NCBI GenBank assembly: GCA_009774615.1
Contig: VSOC01000047.1
Coordinates: forward strand, 1-25,397
DNA from: Lachnospiraceae bacterium
GTDB lineage: Bacteria > Bacillota > Clostridia > Lachnospirales > Lachnospiraceae
Direction of reading: 5' to 3'
DNA length: 25,397 nucleotides
This document shows positions 21,521 to 25,397 of this stretch, piece after piece. Positions within the stretch are counted from its first letter, which is position 1. The number at the start of each line of letters is the position of its first letter. The notes under the pieces are model-generated. The model saw nothing but the letters and a program-made list of their open reading frames with translations. It was not told where the DNA came from and ran no database searches. A program made the translations under genes and the position numbers.

Positions 21521-24187
21521 TTATGCCTCCTGTCCGGCCAGATGCACCAGCTGCTTCTTTACCTGATCCATCATCTGGGTGTACTTTTCTTTCTTTGCCT
21601 TCTCCTCTTCAAGCTTTGCCGCAGGGGCCTTGCTGACAAATTTTTCATTGCTTAACATCTTATGAACACGTTCAAGTTCACCCTCCAGGCGTTTTTCCTC
21701 TTTGCGCAGGCGTTCCAGTTCTTTTTCGATATCCACCAGTTCCGCAAAGGGCAGGTAAATCGCCGCCTGCGGAAGCAGGGCCGATACCGCATCTTCGTTG
21801 ATTCCTGTCTTATCCTGCTGAATCAGAACCTGGCTGGCATTGCCCAGGGAGGCAAAGAAGGCTTTGCTGTGTTCAAAAATCGCAAGAAGTTCCTTATTTT
21901 CGGACACAACAAATACTTTTGTCTTTTTGCTCGGCGGAACGTTCATGGATGTCCGTACAGCGCGGATACTCCGAACAGCCTCTTTGATGGTTTCCGTTGC
22001 AGCTTCTTCTGCGGCAAAGTTCCATGCATCCTTCCACCCGGGCCATGCCGAAACCATAATCGATTCCTCTTCCTCCTGAAGGTTGCAGAATATTTCCTCG
22101 GTAATAAACGGCATAAACGGGTGCAGAAGCTTTAACGCCTGAATCAATACGGTTTTCAGAGTCCAGATTGCGGCGGCCTTGGTCGTATCCTGATCGTTAT
22201 AGAGCCGCGGCTTTACCATCTCGATATACCAGTCGCAGAACTCCTCCCAGATAAAGTCGTAAACCTTCTGTAAGCCAATGCCCAGTTCATACTTATCCAG
22301 ATTTTCGGTTACTTCCTTTGCCAGTGTGTTGACCTTTGATAAAATCCACTGATCCGCCATCATTAAGTTGGAAGGCATGGATTCGTTCCGACCGTTTGAG
22401 GAAATCTCCGGTGCTTTTTCCAGGTTCATCATAATAAATCGGGAAGCATTCCACACCTTATTGGCAAAGTTTCGGCTGTTCTCCACACGCTCCCAGTAGA
22501 AACGCATATCATTGCCGGGGGCATTGCCCGTAATTAAGGTCATACGAAGGGCGTCTGCGCCGTACTTGTCAATCACTTCCAGGGGATCGATGCCATTGCC
22601 CAGGGACTTACTCATCTTGCGGCCCTGGGAATCCCGAATCAGACCGTGAATCAATACCGTGTGGAAAGGTGGTTTACCGGTCTGCTCAATACCGGAAAAC
22701 ACCATGCGGATTACCCAGAAAAAGATAATATCATAGCCCGTTACCAGCACATCGGTTGGATAGAAATACTCCAGATCCTTGGTTTTCTTTGGCCAGCCCA
22801 GGGTAGAGAAGGGCCAGAGTGCAGAGGAAAACCAGGTATCCAAGGTATCCTCATCCTGTACAAAATGGTTTTTCCCGCATTTCGGGCAAACTTCGGGCTT
22901 CTCCTTTGCCACCACGATTTCCTGGCAGTCCTGGCAGTAGTAGGCCGGAATCCGATGCCCCCACCAGAGCTGGCGGGAAATGCACCAGTCACGGATACCC
23001 TCTAACCAGTGCAGATAGGTCTTTCCAAAACTTTCCGGCACAAACGTTAATTCCCCGGTCTTTAACGCCTCGATCGCCGGCTTTGCCATCTCTTCCATCC
23101 GCACAAACCACTGCTGTTTTACCATAGGTTCTACCGTGGTCTTACAGCGGTCATGGGTTCCTACATTGTGTGCGTGGGGAACCACCTTAACCAGAAGACC
23201 CTGGCTGTCCAAATCAGCAACCATGGCCTTTCGTGCCTCGTAGCGGTCCATGCCCTGATACTTGCCCGGCGCCGCAATGGTTCCGTCGTCATTTAACATC
23301 ACAATCTCAGGGAGGTTGTGGCGCTTTCCTACTTCAAAGTCATTGGGGTCGTGGGCAGGAGTAATCTTTACGCAGCCCGTGCCAAACTCCATATCCACGT
23401 ACTCGTCGGCAACCACCGGAATCTCCCGATCGGTCAGGGGAAGCTTTAAGGTCTTTCCCACCAGATCCTGATAGCGTTCATCTTTGGGATTTACGGCAAC
23501 GGCGGTATCGCCTAACATCGTTTCGGGACGGGTCGTGGCAATCTCCACAAACCTTCCTTCTTCACCAACCACCGGATAGTTTATGTGCCAAAAATGGCCC
23601 TCCTGCTCCACATGCTCCACTTCGGCGTCGGAAATCGAAGTCTGGCACACCGGACACCAGTTAATGATCCGGGAGCCTTTATAGATATAGCCTTTTTCAT
23701 AAAGCTTGCAGAACACTTCCAGCACAGCATCCGAACAGCCCTCATCCATGGTAAAGCGCTCCCGATCCCAGTCCGCCGAGGAGCCAAGGCGGTGAAGCTG
23801 ATTGATAATCCGGGAACCATACTCCTTTTTCCAGTCCCAGCATTTTTCCAAAAAACCTTCGCGGCCTAAATCTGCCTTTTCAAAACCTTCCTGGCGCAGC
23901 TTGTCAATAACCTTAACCTCCGTGGCAATCGCTGCATGGTCTGTTCCCGGCTGCCACAGCGCTTCATAACCCTGCATCCGCTTAAATCGGGTTAAAATAT
24001 CCTGCATAGTATTATCCAGGGCATGGCCCATGTGCAGCTGTCCGGTGATATTGGGCGGAGGCATAACGATGGTAAATGGCTTTTTATTTTTGTTTACTTT
24101 GGCCTGGAAATATTTTTTATTCAGCCATTTTTCATACAGACGTCCTTCAATATCCGCCGGATTGTAGGTTTTTTCTAATTCCTTCAT
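21521..24187 (-). CDS. valS: Valyl-tRNA synthetase
   Basis: Charges tRNA-Val with valine using ATP in the cytoplasm, and edits mischarged threonine. The 888-residue protein shows the class I signature PPPNITGQLHMGH (43-55), the KMSKS loop (GRKMSKSLGNG, about 525), CP1 editing-domain motifs (ATTRPETMLGDTAVAV, then GTGCVKITPAHDPNDFEVG), zinc-type CxxC pairs (CPVC, CQDC, CPKC) and the ValS C-terminal coiled-coil arm (about 820-885). AGGAG precedes the ATG. It is the second gene after a T-box leader with a valine (GUC) specifier, so its expression should rise when uncharged tRNA-Val accumulates. About 100 bp of AT-rich repetitive DNA separates it from greA. Confidence 0.97.
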   Translation of the reverse strand: MKELEKTYNPADIEGRLYEKWLNKKYFQAKVNKNKKPFTIVMPPPNITGQLHMGHALDNTMQDILTRFKRMQGYEALWQPGTDHAAIATEVKVIDKLRQEGFEKADLGREGFLEKCWDWKKEYGSRIINQLHRLGSSADWDRERFTMDEGCSDAVLEVFCKLYEKGYIYKGSRIINWCPVCQTSISDAEVEHVEQEGHFWHINYPVVGEEGRFVEIATTRPETMLGDTAVAVNPKDERYQDLVGKTLKLPLTDREIPVVADEYVDMEFGTGCVKITPAHDPNDFEVGKRHNLPEIVMLNDDGTIAAPGKYQGMDRYEARKAMVADLDSQGLLVKVVPHAHNVGTHDRCKTTVEPMVKQQWFVRMEEMAKPAIEALKTGELTFVPESFGKTYLHWLEGIRDWCISRQLWWGHRIPAYYCQDCQEIVVAKEKPEVCPKCGKNHFVQDEDTLDTWFSSALWPFSTLGWPKKTKDLEYFYPTDVLVTGYDIIFFWVIRMVFSGIEQTGKPPFHTVLIHGLIRDSQGRKMSKSLGNGIDPLEVIDKYGADALRMTLITGNAPGNDMRFYWERVENSRNFANKVWNASRFIMMNLEKAPEISSNGRNESMPSNLMMADQWILSKVNTLAKEVTENLDKYELGIGLQKVYDFIWEEFCDWYIEMVKPRLYNDQDTTKAAAIWTLKTVLIQALKLLHPFMPFITEEIFCNLQEEEESIMVSAWPGWKDAWNFAAEEAATETIKEAVRSIRAVRTSMNVPPSKKTKVFVVSENKELLAIFEHSKAFFASLGNASQVLIQQDKTGINEDAVSALLPQAAIYLPFAELVDIEKELERLRKEEKRLEGELERVHKMLSNEKFVSKAPAAKLEEEKAKKEKYTQMMDQVKKQLVHLAGQEA

Positions 24188-24210
24188 GCGTGATTCTCCT
24201 ATAGGTTTTA

Positions 24211-24265
24211 TTTTTTATACTATTTCATACTATTTTATACTATTTTCATACTATTTTTTATACTT
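24211..24265. repeat. Phased AGTAT/T-tract repeats between greA and valS
   Basis: ATACT occurs five times (24217, 24227, 24237, 24248, 24260), each next to a T-tract of 3-6 bases, with periods of 10, 10, 11 and 12 bp. On the minus strand this reads as repeated AGTATRAAA units. The helical phasing of the A/T tracts predicts curved DNA, and the units also contain -10-like TATAAA/TATGAA sequences. Confidence 0.6.
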
Positions 24266-24287
24266 TCTATACAGTTTTTCTGAGCCC

Positions 24288-24791
24288 TTAAAAGCCCCGG
24301 ATATTATCCTGGCTGTCATCCTCCGTCTTAATAATCTTTCGAATGACCACATCATACCCGGCCTTCTCATTCACCTGTACATGCACCCGCTCGCCTTCTT
24401 TATGGCCCTGAATGGCTTTTCCCAGAGGTGATTCAATACTGATTAAGCCCTTCATGGAATTTCCGCGGATAGACGTTACCAGGCGATAAGTTTCCACCTC
24501 GTCGTCCTCCTCAAAGTACAGTTCAACCGTATTATTAATTCCAATCTCATCCGGCTTCGACTGGTCCGACACAAGCTGGGCTGTGCGCAGCATCTTTTCT
24601 AAGTAGCGGATTCGGCTTTCATTTTGATTCTTAAACTTCTTTGCCGCATAGTACTCAAAATTTTCGCTTAAATCCCCCTGCGCCCGGGCCTCCTTCACCG
24701 CTTCAATCGCCTCTTTGCGGACGACCAGCTTGCGATGACTAATTTCTTCTTCGATTTTTTTAATATCGCTGGCAGTTAATTGTTCTCGCAT
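24288..24791 (-). CDS. greA: GreA-type transcription elongation factor
   Basis: GreA factors rescue backtracked RNA polymerase by reaching through the secondary channel and stimulating transcript cleavage. The 167-residue sequence has the N-terminal coiled-coil hairpin with the acidic tip (GDLSENFEYYAAKKFKNQN; D40 and E43 match Asp41 and Glu44 of E. coli GreA). The C-terminal FKBP-like domain carries ISIESPLGKAIQGHKEGERV. At the tip, the usual EYDAAKE reads EYYAAKK, a common kind of variant. The ATG at 24791 has GGGAGGTGA in front. Longer frames upstream run into the T-box terminator and are not used. It is the first gene behind the valine T-box. Confidence 0.93.
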   Translation of the reverse strand: MREQLTASDIKKIEEEISHRKLVVRKEAIEAVKEARAQGDLSENFEYYAAKKFKNQNESRIRYLEKMLRTAQLVSDQSKPDEIGINNTVELYFEEDDEVETYRLVTSIRGNSMKGLISIESPLGKAIQGHKEGERVHVQVNEKAGYDVVIRKIIKTEDDSQDNIRGF

Positions 24792-24822
24792 ACTTATCAC
24801 CTCCCTGTAATGCAGTGAAATC

Positions 24823-24856
24823 AAAAAAATACCCTCTGCACAAAACATGCAAAGGG
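24823..24856 (-). terminator. T-box terminator hairpin
   Basis: CCCTTTGCA pairs with TGCAGAGGG on the minus strand (one G.U pair) and is followed by seven T. Part of the 5' arm (CCCTTT) also pairs with AAAGG of the T-box antiterminator, giving the mutually exclusive fold expected of a T-box. Confidence 0.9.
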
Positions 24857-25195
24857 CGATTTATCGCGGTACCACCTTTATTTACAGAATATAAACACGA
24901 TTCTGTAATCTCATTTGCCGTAACGGGGCCACCGGGAAACCTTACTTTTTGTCCAGTATGTACATAAGTACTTATACACTGCATTTACTGGATTTAACCG
25001 ATTATACATGTAATCGGCCATGAATGCAGCTGTAACATCTGTAATTGTTGCATATACTAATCATTCAGACTTCAGGCTTCCAGCTCCAAAGCTACCTTCC
25101 AGCCCCATCTTCTCAAACCGCCTTTCAGCCAATGAACGGTTCTCTCTGTCAGGAATGGCTCTGTACTCCTCTTCTTCACTGCTTTTTACTTATTA
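24857..25195 (-). promoter_or_regulatory. T-box riboswitch leader, valine (GUC) specifier
   Basis: The minus strand contains the T-box sequence AAGGTGGTACCGCG (24865-24878). The UGGUACC bulge and the GCGAT/ATCGC helix form the antiterminator, where the 3' CCA end of uncharged tRNA pairs. Upstream, about 25,050-25,190 resembles Stem I: AGAGAG, GGCTGAAAGGCGG, then TTTGGAGCTG. The specifier reads GAA-GUC (25068-25070), a valine codon, which agrees with valS as second gene downstream. Uncharged tRNA-Val should stabilise the antiterminator and allow transcription into greA, valS and probably the transporter gene. The T-box call is very sure; the specifier was picked by motif and by agreement with valS. 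Confidence 0.9.
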
Positions 25196-25222
25196 TTAAA
25201 GATATTTAATGAATATTTTCTA

Positions 25223-25251
25223 ATCATAATCACTTTTTGGGAATTTGTCAA
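25223..25251 (-). promoter_or_regulatory. Strong sigma-A promoter of the T-box-greA-valS operon
   Basis: Minus strand TTGACA (25246-25251), exactly 17 bp, TATGAT (25223-25228). Transcription would start near 25215, just ahead of Stem I. The -35 box coincides with the apparent end of a repeat-bearing element to the right. Confidence 0.85.
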
Positions 25252-25397
25252 GTCCTATGTCTTAGTTTGTCCTGTAATTTATGTCTTAGTTTGTCCTGTA
25301 ATTTATCTTGTAGTAGTTTGTCCTATTCTAATTTCTCCTCTATCAAGGGCTATCTGTGTATCATACACAAAAAACCTCACCAACATACGATTATCAG
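25246..25397. mobile_element. Possible end of an IS21-type insertion sequence (partial)
   Basis: Plus-strand sequence from TGTCAAGTCC carries a 24-bp unit twice in perfect tandem (25257-25280 and 25281-25304, containing TAGTTTGTCCTGTAATTT) and a diverged third copy (25305-25334, GTAGTTTGTCCTATTC). IS21-family ends begin with TG and carry multiple internal repeats, which this resembles. A small inverted repeat TGTGTAT-C-ATACACA lies at 25355-25369. No transposase is visible in the remaining bases, so the element would extend beyond the window. Without its coding genes the call is tentative. Confidence 0.4.

Noticed and set aside
24760..24984. Small frame upstream of greA and a longer greA start at 24848
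   Set aside because: Both run through the T-box and its terminator. The ATG at 24791 has a strong ribosome binding site and matches the GreA length.
25257..25334. CRISPR array
   Set aside because: The 24-bp units are directly tandem with no spacers, and no cas gene is visible.

Overview
This window looks like the chromosome of an anaerobic, spore-forming Firmicute, most likely a Lachnospiraceae-type clostridium. The evidence is a spoIIAA-spoIIAB-sigF-spoVA cluster, a T-box leader with a valine specifier, and folC, valS and greA with Firmicute-style ribosome binding sites. Every gene I can support lies on the minus strand, so transcription runs from high to low coordinates. Family and organism assignments come from reading translated motifs, not from database searches.

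Right part (about 13,600-25,397): vertically inherited core genes. At the far right edge, tandem 24-bp repeats beginning with TGTCAA look like the end of an IS21-type insertion sequence. Next comes a strong promoter, a T-box riboswitch (specifier GUC, valine) and its terminator, then greA, valS, an EamA-type transporter and folC, which has its own promoter. A 52-residue small protein and a membrane TPR protein follow, flanked by two copies of a 34-nt hairpin repeat. The forespore operon follows: spoIIAA, spoIIAB (with an unusual charged N-terminal extension), sigF, a small one-helix membrane protein, spoVAA, spoVAB and spoVAC. The run ends in an intrinsic terminator. The usual next gene, spoVAD, is not in the window.

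Left part (1 to about 13,560): a visibly more AT-rich accessory block next to spoVAC. It opens with a serine-recombinase relative that has only the recombinase and zinc-ribbon domains. A consensus promoter then drives four tightly coupled genes: a CoiA-like zinc-finger protein (532 aa), a coiled-coil protein with a degenerate AAA-like C-terminus (964 aa), an orphan protein (342 aa), and a 1758-aa DEAH helicase with a DUF1998-type cysteine cluster. The last resembles DruE of Druantia anti-phage systems. None of the upstream genes can be matched from memory to a named Druantia subtype, so this is the best candidate here for an undescribed defence system. Downstream lie a decayed DUF1016/YhcG-type nuclease gene, a compact multi-hairpin element that folds best as minus-strand RNA, and the 5' part of an AlbA_2 (Schlafen-type) ATP-binding protein gene that runs off the left edge.
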